Shown here: piece by piece, positions 10,383 through 18,479 of the stretch
Numbering within the stretch: the stretch's first letter is position 1
Layout: each line of letters opens with the position of its first letter
Origin: Nemertoderma westbladi
Taxonomy: Eukaryota > Xenacoelomorpha > Nemertodermatida > Nemertodermatidae
DNA length: 23,130 nucleotides
Direction: 5' to 3'
Assembly (NCBI GenBank): GCA_032718475.1
Contig: JAUCBJ010006745.1
Coordinates: 1 to 23,130 of the forward strand
The notes under the pieces: model-generated
Told to the model about the DNA's origin: nothing
Database searches by the model: none
Seen by the model: only the letters and a program-made list of their open reading frames with translations
Translations under genes and position numbers: made by a program

Positions 10383-10706
10383 TACATAACTACATCAAAT
10401 TCGGAACAAATTGGAAATTTTCTCATGAGAAAAATCATAAAATTAAATTATGTGAATTGCGAAGGGTATACAATAATAGTTATGCATTGTTGAGTTTTAA
10501 CAGCTATTGCAAATGCTAGAAATATTTTTCCTTTGAAGGGATAAATACAAGTCTCCTTTGAAGATAATTGTGCTCATTGACAATACCCTTGCTACTCCGC
10601 ACTTGAATCATACCAACTAAATCAAATATTAAATTTTGACATATATCAATCTGAAAAAAAGAGAAAAGGTCATTTTGTTGACTTAAAATGCAGTAAAAAA
10701 TACCTG

Positions 10707-10720
10707 CCCCCCCCCCCCCC
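10707..10720. repeat. C14 homopolymer
   Basis: Fourteen consecutive C on the plus strand, followed by a single A and five more C. It is in non-coding DNA. Similar C runs recur at 20399-20410, 21299-21308, 21420-21430 and 21994-22002, and a G run at about 11660-11674, so long G/C runs are a habit of this locus. Their exact lengths should be treated as uncertain in an assembly. Confidence 0.85.
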
Positions 10721-11078
10721 ACCCCCTCTACAACCATGGAAACACTTCGAAAATCTTGGAATGCAATTAAATGTAAAAAAAACAGAAATTCTATTACTCT
10801 CACCAATAAAAAGAACATAGCACTTAAACAGTTTGTATTTAACAATAAATAACAAGTAAACCAACCAATCAAAGATCATAAAATATCTGAGAATACTAAT
10901 CGATAACAAACTGAACTTTAAATTTAAAGATCAAATACAGACAACAACAAACAAAAAGGCGGGAGCAACATCATCTATAAGACAAATAAAAGGGCAAGTA
11001 GGGGAGAACAATGATACCTAACTTAAACTCTCTGAGGGAATATCAATCAATCAATCAAATTTTTCTACAAGGCTGTTG

Positions 11079-11097
11079 TTCTAGAATTGTTCTAGAA
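11079..11097. promoter_or_regulatory. Paired heat-shock-element-like palindromes
   Basis: TTCTAGAA occurs twice (11079-11086 and 11090-11097) separated by TTG. Each matches the TTCnnGAA core bound by heat shock factor. The 3-base spacing is one base longer than the ideal continuous array. The nearest gene is the minus-strand HEPN-SAMD9-like gene, whose start is about 830 bases away. A stress-response link is inference only. Confidence 0.3.
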
Positions 11098-11445
11098 GGT
11101 CAACCATACTATTTAGTGTTAATCAGAATGAATGGCTGACATTAATCTGTTTTTTGTCTGGCCATCTCAGCACAAATTATTGAATAGATAGATCTGGTAG
11201 GCCTAAAATGAAACTCACTGTCAAAACTGGGCAGTAAAGCTACTGTATAAAATATCAAGGAATTTAAGAAGGAATACATGTGTTCAGTGGTGGATAGTTA
11301 TTATCTTTCAAGAGTTCATTTCAGTTCGCTGCTCGACAACTCGCTGCCACGTTGTGTGTGAGAAAAGAAAGCGCCGACAAGGGGGTTGATACATCATTTT
11401 TCAAACACGGAACAATTATTTAACAATGGTTGCAAAGTTGGATCC

Positions 11446-12050
11446 CTTTAAAAACCTATCTATAATCGCCATGCTGCATTGCAGCATGACTTAACAGCAA
11501 ATACGGCGGCTTAACAACAAAATTGCGCTGCCCGCACACAATCCACGATCAGCATGCTACATTGCGAGATTATTCGCATCTTCAAGGTCACAGGCTGGTC
11601 CTCACATCGAAATCACTGTCCCTGCACAGAGTAGACCTCTCTGTTTAAGTGTCAAGCTTGTGGGGGGGGGGGGGGGATGGATACCTCCAATACTGTATAG
11701 GATCTGAGATGTCTTAGAGATGTATGCAATGTGCATGTACATGACATAGCAAACCCGAAGTAGCATCTTGTGAATGATCCATACATAGTTTGAGCAGTTA
11801 GAGCCCAGCATGGATTCCCTTATATAAGAACTGGTCCTACGGCTGCTTTAAATTCTCTTAAGTTTCCGATATATTCCATGTGCCTATGGTTTTCTTGGAT
11901 TGGAGCCTTTGGTTGTCTAGGTCAGTAAAGTGCTTGGCAGGATTTCGTCGAGTTCTGGAGCCAGTATGAGCTTTTACCACCACCAAATCTTCATTATAAT
12001 GGTCGAAGGACATGCGTAGCAGGTAGTTAACCACAATTATTCTTGGTTGC
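11446..12050 (-). mobile_element. LINE fragment, 5'-truncated and internally deleted, minus strand
   Basis: Read on the minus strand this aligns piecewise with the plus-strand LINE copy at about 12178-13120. Matching stretches include the RT segment ending TGSR..RNPAK..TDLD, then AAVxPVLxxGxPCWALT, then the LYSIGG..SLTLxQxxLxxAG tail (frame with a G-run read as prolines) and the 3' end gctgcaatgcagcatg. Relative to that copy it lacks the FADD-box segment and part of the C-terminal tail, has a stop in the AAVGPVL region and contains a G-homopolymer insertion. It is non-functional. The family is a non-LTR retrotransposon with a C-terminal RT-associated tail; the clade is not resolved. Confidence 0.75.
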
Positions 12051-12074
12051 CGTAGTCTGTTTGGGCCGGACTCA

Positions 12075-13130
12075 TTTGTTTGGGTCGGACAACATTTGTG
12101 TCTACGGTTGACGGTGACACAGAACCATTTGAAGTGTTATGGGGCGTCCTCCAGGGAGACACACTTGCGCCATTCTTGTTCATAATTGTGGTTGACTATG
12201 CTCTACGCCTGTCCTTAGATCATCATAATGATGATGGGGTGATAACTCCACCTACTGGCTCCAGAAGTCGAGGAAATCCTGCCAAGTACCTAACTGATCT
12301 AGACTTTGCTGATGACTTAGGAGTACTCTCAGAATCACTAGAGGGTGCCCAACGGCTCCTCAGGTCATTAGAACATGCTGCTTCTAGTGTTGGTCTTTTT
12401 ATTAACTCCAGAAATACCAAAATTTTGACAGTTAACTTTGAAAGTCATCAGCAAGTCTCTGATCGGATGAGCATGAGCTCAAAGGATGGTATGCTTAAGC
12501 ATGTGGACGACTTCTGTTACCTGGGATCATGGATCCGGAAGTCAGGTGAGGAGGACCTTCGAATACATAAGGGAAAGGCATGGGCATCCTTGAATAGGCT
12601 TTCCAGGATTTGAAAGTCACCGAGAATTAATCGGCAACTTAAGGTCCGATTATTTAGAGCAGCAGTAGTTCCAGTACTCCTCTATGGGAGTCCATGCTGG
12701 GCTCTAACTGCTGAAGACACCAAATCTCTGGATTGCACATTCACAAGAATGCTACGCCGGGTGCATTGTGTCAAGTACAATGCACACATCTCCAACCAGA
12801 CACTATATAACATTGGAGGTGTCTCATTGGTTCCCCCAAGCTTGACACTAGAACAAAATCGCCTCCGCTTTGCAGGACATTGCTTTCGCCGTGTGGACCA
12901 GCCAGTGCATAATCTTGTACTTTGGCAGCCTCATGGAGTGAATAAGCATGGTGGACAGCCCATGACTTTCTTGAGACGCATCTTAAAGGACACTGGCCTT
13001 GAAGATGCGGATGATCTAGCAAATGTCATGGGTAATAGGGAGTTGTGGCGGTGCAATTTTGTTGACAAGCCGGCACAGCATTCTTAAAAATTCAGCTGCA
13101 ATGCAGCATGCCGATCCTAGTAGTAGTAGT
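12075..13130 (+). mobile_element. LINE fragment: C-terminal half of reverse transcriptase plus tail, plus strand
   Basis: This is a 5'-truncated non-LTR retrotransposon. The frame from 12080 to 12613 gives the RT motifs GVLQGDTLAPFLFIIVVDYA and LTDLDFADDLGVL, with an intact FADD catalytic box at 12305-12316, then the thumb region with LGSWIRKSGEEDLR. A stop at 12611-12613 ends this frame. The product resumes with a recognisable segment (AAVVPVLLYGSPCWALT) and the frame 12749-13087, which carries LRFAGHCFRR, typical of the C-terminal tail of such elements. Homology fades near tagtagtagtag at about 13118-13130. The endonuclease and N-terminal RT are missing, so this is a dead copy. Confidence 0.85.
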
Positions 13131-13916
13131 GCTATAGTGAGCTCTCGGTACTCCCGAATTCTGAGGTCAGTCCTTGGGTCATTTTTTTTGAAGGCATATA
13201 TTCAGGAACTGTTTCTGAGCTGCTGCCTAAACTGCCTCTGTCAAGGTAGGATATCCCTTTCAGTGAATTCCTCAAGGGCCTCATATCAGTTGCTCAGCTG
13301 TAGTGTGAAGCTAGATGTCACATTGGGTTATTGCAACAGAGACGACCAATCAAGCAAGGCCTATTCCTTTGTTTTACTAGTGTTGAGAATAAGTTTTACC
13401 TAAGCCTCAACAAGATTAAGATCAGTAGTGAAGGGACGAATAGTAAATCCCGTACTGTCTTGTATAGTATTTCTTACCACCCTCTGTTACCTCTCTTTGT
13501 TACCACTCTATCTCTAGTAGTGGGTAAGACAGGCATGGTGTTAGGAATTAGGATATAAATGAGGCCATTTGTTATTCCACAGGCCTCTAGTGGCCGGACC
13601 TCCTTCCGCATTATGCAGCTCACTGCTAGACCACTGCTGCCAGGTGAAGGTCGCGGGGAGTGTACTCAAATTGGAGATGAGAGCACTCTACTGCTGACCA
13701 TCAGCCATTGGATTGTGTTGTGTTAAGAAAGCACTGATATCGGTATGGGATTTCGGTATTCCAGAGTAATATATAATTTTTCATGTGGGGCGAACAATGA
13801 TAGTAACTAAGCTCCCATACTATCTCAACCTCATGTCTGTCTGATGTCCTATCCATCGGTCGGACTGTCGGTTGGGTTGTCACTTTCAAGGCTCAGCCAT
13901 AAAACCTTGTTACGCA
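13131..13916. other. Spacer between two LINE remnants
   Basis: No gene is supported. Open frames at 13023-13558 are extensions from the end of the LINE and match nothing known. Around 13560-13610 there is a short inverted repeat (gaggcc...ggcctc). Just before 13917, gtcggactgtcggttgg-type sequence resembles generic interspersed invertebrate repeats. The 5' end of the next LINE may begin somewhere in the last hundred bases. Confidence 0.45.
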
Positions 13917-13930
13917 GGGACACAATGTTA

Positions 13931-14400
13931 AAGTCATTGCTGGTGACCTGAATGCGCAAAATGGCCCAGAAGACATCAAGTGTTAGACCCATAACACCAG
14001 TTCTAACATAAATGGGTATTTACTTTTAGACCTAATGGAAGAATGTGAATTGATACCAACAAACAACACATTCGAAAAGAGTAAGGGGAAGCTATAGACC
14101 TTTCAATACCCTAATGGAACCAAAGCACAACTGGATTACATCATTATAAACAAAAAGAGGAGTAACAGCATGACCAACTGCGAGGCATACAGCTCGTTCA
14201 ACCTAATTGGTTCGGACGACAGAATTGTGACTGCAGAGATCAGACGCAGTTTGAGAGCCAGCAAACCCAGGACAAGGAATCAGCTAAGAGGCATATCCCC
14301 CAGAAACCCAAACGAAAACAGTATGTGCCATGGCAAAACTCTGACATTACTTGTAAGAGAGAAGATCTTAAGATAGCCTACAAAGTAAAAACCGAACAAC
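13931..14400 (+). pseudogene. LINE endonuclease C-terminal fragment
   Basis: Translated segments include KVIAGDLNAQNGPEDI near 13931, LLDLMEECELIPTNNTFEKS near 14026-14085, QYPNGTKAQLDYIIINKK near 14104-14157 and the open frame 14170-14376. These are motifs of the exonuclease-endonuclease-phosphatase fold used by LINEs to nick target DNA. Stops interrupt it near 13984 and 14095. The catalytic His of the terminal S-D-H motif is replaced by Asp (codon 14218-14220), so even a repaired frame would be expected to lack activity. Confidence 0.8.
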
Positions 14401-14532
14401 CAACAACCGAAAACATTAACTAGGTTGAGAAAGCTAAGGACGATCTTAAATTGGCCTACAACATCAGCCAGGAAAAGTACATACAGGATAAAATCGAAGC
14501 AATTACAACTGCTCACATACAGCAACAATCAA

Positions 14533-14572
14533 GACTTACCTGGCAACCCTTACCTTACCTTACTTACCTTAC
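14533..14572 (+). repeat. TTACC-rich micro-insertion within the second LINE
   Basis: A short stretch built from ttacc/ccttac units interrupts the conserved linker between endonuclease and RT, where sister elements usually read continuously from a Ser-Arg-Leu-x-Trp segment into Met-Val-Asn-Glu. The flanking coding sense resumes immediately with MVNEVSGRK. It looks like slippage expansion or filler at a repaired break. It is not an arthropod TTAGG telomeric repeat. Confidence 0.4.
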
Positions 14573-14575
14573 AAA

Positions 14576-15500
14576 ATGGTAAATGAGGTATCTGGTCGGA
14601 AAAGTTGTTCAAAGGGGCGCCTCAAAGCCGATAGTCCTGAAGAACGTGGTGAGAAGTTAAAAAATCACTTAAGCAACTTGCTTGGGCAGCCACCAAACAT
14701 CAAGGTCAGCCCTACAAGGAAAATATATGACAAAACACTACCTAGAGAAACAGGGGACTTCACATCTGCCGAACCCCAAAGAAGCATTAAAAGCATGTCC
14801 AATAATAAAGTGAGTGGATTAGATGAAATCCCAGCGGAGGTCTGGAAAACAGGAGTGCTAAACAGACCATTATTGAATGTTTGCAACCGGATATTAAAAG
14901 ATGAAAAGCCACCACCAATTTGGACTAAAGGTTAACTAAAGCCTCTGCCCAAGAAAGGAGACCTCGGTATACCAACAAACTATCGTGGGATCTGCCTGCT
15001 TGTGGTAGCTGCCAAAATACAATTACAAAATATATAAAATACGAAACGGATTTCGACCAAATATAGCTCAGATACTTGCACTACGAGACTGATTGAAGGA
15101 ATTAATTCAAAGAATCTTCCCGCAGTCATGACTTTTGTGGACTTCAAAAAGGCATTCGACTCCATCCATAGATGGAAAATGCTTGAAATCCTAAGAGCTT
15201 ATGGAATACCAGAAGTAATTGTTGCTGGCATTGGATTGTTATATTGTGACACAGAAGCACAGGTACTTAGTTTCACCAGATGGTGAAACTGCGTTTTTCT
15301 CAATCCAGGCTGGCGTACTGCAAGGTGACACATTAGCACCATTGCTATTTGTAATTGTACTGGATTACGCAATGAGGACGGCCACAAAGAGTGAAGATCT
15401 GGGATTCACACTTCAAGAACGTAGAAGCAGAAGTAGTAGATAACCGGCAACTACAGTCACAGACACCGACTTTGAGGATGACATCGCCCTGCTCTCTAAT
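14576..15500 (+). pseudogene. LINE reverse transcriptase, fingers and palm, multiply broken
   Basis: The frame 14576-14935 covers the start of the RT with NKVSGLDEIPAEVWK. After a stop comes LPKKGDLGIPTNYRGICLL (RT block 2a). About 15060-15230 gives MTFVDFKKAFDSIHRWKML (block A with its catalytic Asp), then frame 15219-15443 gives AGVLQGDTLAPLLFVIVLDY (block B). The block C motif at 15471-15482 reads FEDD where FADD is expected. Stops lie at about 14933, 15441 and elsewhere, with at least two frame changes. Not functional. Confidence 0.85.
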
Positions 15501-15531
15501 ACGCTAGCAGATGCACAGCTTCTACTGAATA

Positions 15532-16152
15532 ATGTGGAGAGGGCTGCTATGGTTGCATATAAATGCTACCAAGACCGAATTCATGATCTTTAATGTTGAT
15601 GGAAACTTGACAACCATTGATAATAATCAACTAAGGAAGGTCGACGACTTCCAGTACCTTAGATCATGGATAGAGAGTAGCAAAAAGGACATAGAAGTTA
15701 GGAAAGCAAAGGCATGGGTAGCTCTATCAAAAATGGATACCATCTGGAAATCAGATCTCTCCAGGCACCTGGAGACTAAGTTCTTTCGAGTCACAGTGGA
15801 AAATGTATTTTTATACGGGGGTGAGACCTGGAGACTGACTAAATCACTTGAACAACGAATTGATGGTTGCTACACAAGACTACTAAGGGCAGCCCTAAAC
15901 ATCAGCTGTAGACACATGACAAACTCCGAGCTTTATGGTACAATACCACCTGTATCAACCACCCTCCGTGAACGCAGATTAAGATTCAGTGGGTACTGCT
16001 GGCGAAGTAAAGACGAGGTCATACCAGATATACTTTTCTGGCAACCAACTCATGGAAAGCGTAGTCGTGGACACCCGGCCATAACATATATAGATCAACT
16101 TGAAAGGGATACGAAATTGAGACAACTATGGAGAATCGGAAGCCTGGAATGA
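15532..16152 (+). pseudogene. LINE RT thumb and C-terminal tail fragment
   Basis: An open frame of 206 codons with HINATKTEFMIFN, then KVDDFQYLRSWIESSKKD (thumb), FLYGGETWRLTKSLEQRI, LLRAALNISCRHMTNSELYG and LRERRLRFSGYCWRSKDE. It is collinear with the tail of the other LINE copies in this window. It is in a different frame from the RT palm just upstream, so the element is frameshifted near 15530. The end is also shifted: an alternative frame at 16138-16153 reads the expected Glu-Ala-Trp-Asn-Asp. Confidence 0.8.
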
Positions 16153-16155
16153 TCT

Positions 16156-16200
16156 GTGACGGGATCCAGGGAGGATCCCGTCACCCAGGATTTATCCTGG
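16156..16200. repeat. Double hairpin at the start of the LTR-like unit
   Basis: GTGACGGGATC (16156-16166) pairs perfectly with GATCCCGTCAC (16174-16184) over a 7-base loop. CCAGGAT (16185-16191) then pairs with ATCCTGG (16194-16200) over TT. In the second unit (from 17369) a 20-bp deletion removes the second hairpin and the end of the first. Tandem perfect hairpins at an element end could act in replication or recombination, or cause the deletion seen in copy 2. Confidence 0.85.
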
Positions 16201-16689
16201 GTTTATCCGGTTTGTTAATTCACGCGTCCCCGCCGTGAGTGAAGAGTGAAGGAGTTTGTGTTGTTCGTCGTGTATAATGTTCGGGCACAAAGATATAGAT
16301 ATAGATATGGATAATGTTGTCGTACACGGAAGGCGGGATACGGTAATTAAAGTCCCGGTCCTTCCCTAGCTAAACTAACTAACCTAACTAGCACCAATAT
16401 GATACTGAGATAACTGAATGAAATGATTACTGCCAACTGGTTATATTGCACGGGTTGGCCTTGTTACTCTACCTAGCCGATGCCTTTCCCCCCTCTGATT
16501 GGTTGATACCCTTGTTGGCGCCCTTTGGAGTGTTCCCGTTCACTCCACCTATTCTCTCTCGGTTAGGGGTTTGGCCTCTGACCCTTATTGTGTTTCTCCT
16601 TCCCATTTTGTTGGGGTGACACGAGTTATTGGTTGCCCAATCTCGTGGCCCCCAATATTGCTTATCGGCTTACTTTATGGGTTTGGGTT

Positions 16690-16797
16690 AGCGGAATTGA
16701 ATAAGCTAACACTCCCCCCCATGCTATCTTCCCGGTAAGAAGATAGCATCCAACTAAAGTGCGCTACAATTCCGCTGGATCCCGATCTAGTATCGGG
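16690..16797. repeat. Nested perfect inverted repeats inside the LTR-like unit
   Basis: An outer stem AGCGGAATTG (16690-16699) pairs with CAATTCCGCT (16767-16776). Inside it ATGCTATCTTC (16721-16731) pairs with GAAGATAGCAT (16739-16749) over a 7-base loop. Just outside, CCCGAT (16781-16786) pairs with ATCGGG (16792-16797). The same pairings are kept in copy 2, shifted by 1187 bases. The arrangement predicts a strong multi-stem RNA or cruciform. It does not match the hammerhead core I would expect in Penelope-like or retrozyme repeats. Confidence 0.8.
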
Positions 16798-16928
16798 TGT
16801 GGGGTGGGTTTATTTTCTTTCGGAGCCGGCTTTCCAGGCCGCTCCCTATGGGTATGATGTCACTACCCTCTGGCGCCTCGTGTCGGGCCGATCGTGCGCT
16901 TCTCTCACACAATTTTTGTTTCCCCGGC

Positions 16929-17050
16929 ACTCTCACCACTCTAGCTCCGCTCTCTAACTCAACTCCCCAGTCTTACTCTCTCCCCACACCTGAATCGCAC
17001 TCTAACTTCTCTCCATACTCCTCTCACTATCTCCTCTCTACCACTCTCTA
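16929..17050. other. Variable C/T-rich segment in copy 1 (counterpart about 18116-18263)
   Basis: The two 1.1-kb units are nearly identical up to ccccggcac and again from aaggccctaat onward, but between these points they differ in sequence and length (about 120 versus 148 bases) while both stay C/T-rich. A block of divergence inside otherwise near-identical repeats points to replacement, recombination or slippage rather than steady mutation. Confidence 0.65.
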
Positions 17051-17368
17051 AGGCCCTAATCTCTAATGCTACCCCTGTGCTATCATACTATCTACCTACT
17101 ACGTACTTGCTAACTATCTAACTATCTTACCTTCTACTAACTCTCTGACTCTAACTAGCTCTACTAAGTCTAACTAACTCCTACTAACTCTCTACTTCTA
17201 CTAACTCTACTTGACTCTTACCGACTCTTCTAACTACGTGGCGCTTAGGGTGCCCACAACCCCTTCACTACTACTAACTCTAACTAAACCCTCTAGGTCT
17301 ACCAACTCTCTAGCCCTTTAACTAGAACTCTCTATCTCTACCCACTCTTCTAACTACGTGGTGCTTGC

Positions 17369-18479
17369 GTGACGGGATCCAGGGAGGATCCCGGTTTATC
17401 CGGTTTGTTAATTCACGTGTCCCCGCCGTGTGTGAAGAGTGAAGGAGTTTGCGTTGTTCGTCGTGTATAATGTTCGGGTACAAAGATATAGATATGGATA
17501 ATGTTGTCGTACACGGAAGGCGGGATACGGTAATTAAAGTCCCGGTCCTTCCCTAGCTAAACTAACTAACCTAACTAGCACCAATATGATACTGAGATAA
17601 CTGAATGAAATGATTACTGCCAACTGGTTATATTGCACGGGTTGGCCTTGTTACTCTACCTAGCCGATGCCTTTCCCCCCTCTGATTGGTTGATACCCTT
17701 GTTGGCGCCCTTTGGAGTGTTCCCGTTCACTCCACCTATTCTCTCTCGGTTAGGGGTTTGGCCCCTGACCCTTATTGTGTTTCTCCTTCCCATTTTGTTG
17801 GGGTGACACGAGTTATTGGTTGCCCAATCTCGTGGCCCCCAATATTGCTTATCGGCTTACTTTATGGGTTTGGGTTAGCGGAATTGAATAAGCTAACACT
17901 CCCCCCCATGCTATCTTCCCGGTAAGAAGATAGCATCCAACTAAAGTGCGCTACAATTCCGCTGGATCCCGATCTAGTATCGGGTGTGGGGTGGGTCTAT
18001 TTTCTTTCGGAGCCGGCTTTCCAGGCCGCTCCCTATGGGTATGATGTCACTACCCTCTGGCGCCTTGTGTCGGGCCGATCGTGCGCTTCTCTCACACAAT
18101 TTTTGTTTCCCCGGCACACTCACCATTCTCAACCTAACTCTCGCATACTCCCGGACCTCCTCGTCCCACACTCTTCCTCTCACTTCTCCTCCCCCACACT
18201 TGAATTGCGCCCACGCTCTCTTCGCACTCCGCACTATCACTTCTCTACTCTCTGTCACCCCCTAAGGCCCTAATTTCTAATGCTACCCCTGCGCTATCAT
18301 ACTATCTACCTACTACTTACTTGCTAACTATCTGACTCTCTTACTAACTCTAACTATCTCTCTAAGCCTACTAACTTTAACTCTACTAAGTCTAACTAAC
18401 TCCTACTAACTCTCTACTTCTACTAGCTCTCTCTAACTCTTACCGACTCTTCTAACTACGTGGCGCTTACGGCGCCCAC
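17369..18479. repeat. LTR-like 1.1-kb unit, copy 2
   Basis: Direct repeat of 16156-17257, offset 1213 at its start and 1187 after two small deletions: 20 bp in the leading hairpins and one 6-bp gatata unit. Identity over the first ~700 bases is very high, so the duplication is recent. The upstream junction cuts through a gtggtgctt motif, meaning copy 2 begins inside the hairpin-array sequence that ends copy 1. The open frame at 17686-17925 is the same non-coding frame as in copy 1, differing by one residue. Confidence 0.75.

Larger units (their letters stand above)
10254..11445. other. Upstream non-coding region of the minus-strand gene
   Basis: No gene is supported. This is the 5' side of the HEPN-SAMD9-like gene. 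Close to its start lie a direct repeat (10350-10382) and a weak TATA-like minus-strand stretch (ATATAAG near 10293). Further away are a 14-C run (10707-10720), a short aatc tandem (around 11044-11058) and two TTCTAGAA palindromes (11079-11097). Minus-strand open frames at 10516-10909 overlap the C run and look like chance. Confidence 0.5.
13917..16155 (+). mobile_element. Second LINE, nearly complete from the endonuclease C-terminus to the end of RT, decayed
   Basis: Plus-strand remnant of a non-LTR retrotransposon related to, but distinct from, the one at 12075. In order: apurinic-type endonuclease C-terminal half (13931-14400), linker, RT fingers and palm (14576-15500), then thumb and C-terminal tail (15532-16152). 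It carries at least five stops or frameshifts. The endonuclease SDH signature has become SDD and the RT FADD box FEDD. The last recognisable coding bases read as Trp-Asn-Asp at about 16145-16153, the usual C-terminal neighbourhood, and are followed at once by the TGTGACGGG repeat unit, so the 3' UTR is missing or displaced. The endonuclease type matches proteins often labelled craniofacial development protein 2-like in databases. Confidence 0.85.
16155..17257. repeat. LTR-like 1.1-kb unit, copy 1
   Basis: This starts TGTGACGGGATCC and is matched almost base for base by 17369-18479. Differences are a 20-bp and a 6-bp gap near the start, a few substitutions and one replaced C/T-rich stretch. 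It holds a double hairpin at its start, a structured stretch at 16690-16797, a TATA-like gtataatg near 16271, and ends in C/T-rich sequence with a gtggcgctt motif. It encodes no protein; the 79-codon frame at 16499-16738 begins at TTG and resembles nothing known. The TG start and the gag-like region to the right suggest a retroelement LTR or part of one. A satellite monomer is the alternative. It abuts the LINE end with no recognisable spacer. Confidence 0.7.

Noticed and set aside
11446-13130. Twin-priming inversion of a single LINE insertion
   Set aside because: Both arms contain the same RT-to-3'-end region, whereas twin priming inverts a 5' part that does not overlap the 3' part.
16499-16738. 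79-codon open frame present in both 1.1-kb units (also 17686-17925)
   Set aside because: It starts at TTG, resembles no protein, and is shared only because the units are recent duplicates; the same DNA is dominated by inverted repeats.
16862-16890. TGGCGCC as a retroviral-type primer-binding site after a possible LTR end
   Set aside because: It begins like a tRNA-primed site but the following bases lack the complement of the conserved tRNA T-loop (GAAC-like), and the orientation relative to the gag is unresolved.
16155-17257. Hammerhead ribozyme, as found in Penelope-like terminal repeats and retrozymes
   Set aside because: I could not find the CTGATGA and GAAA core in either orientation at suitable spacing.
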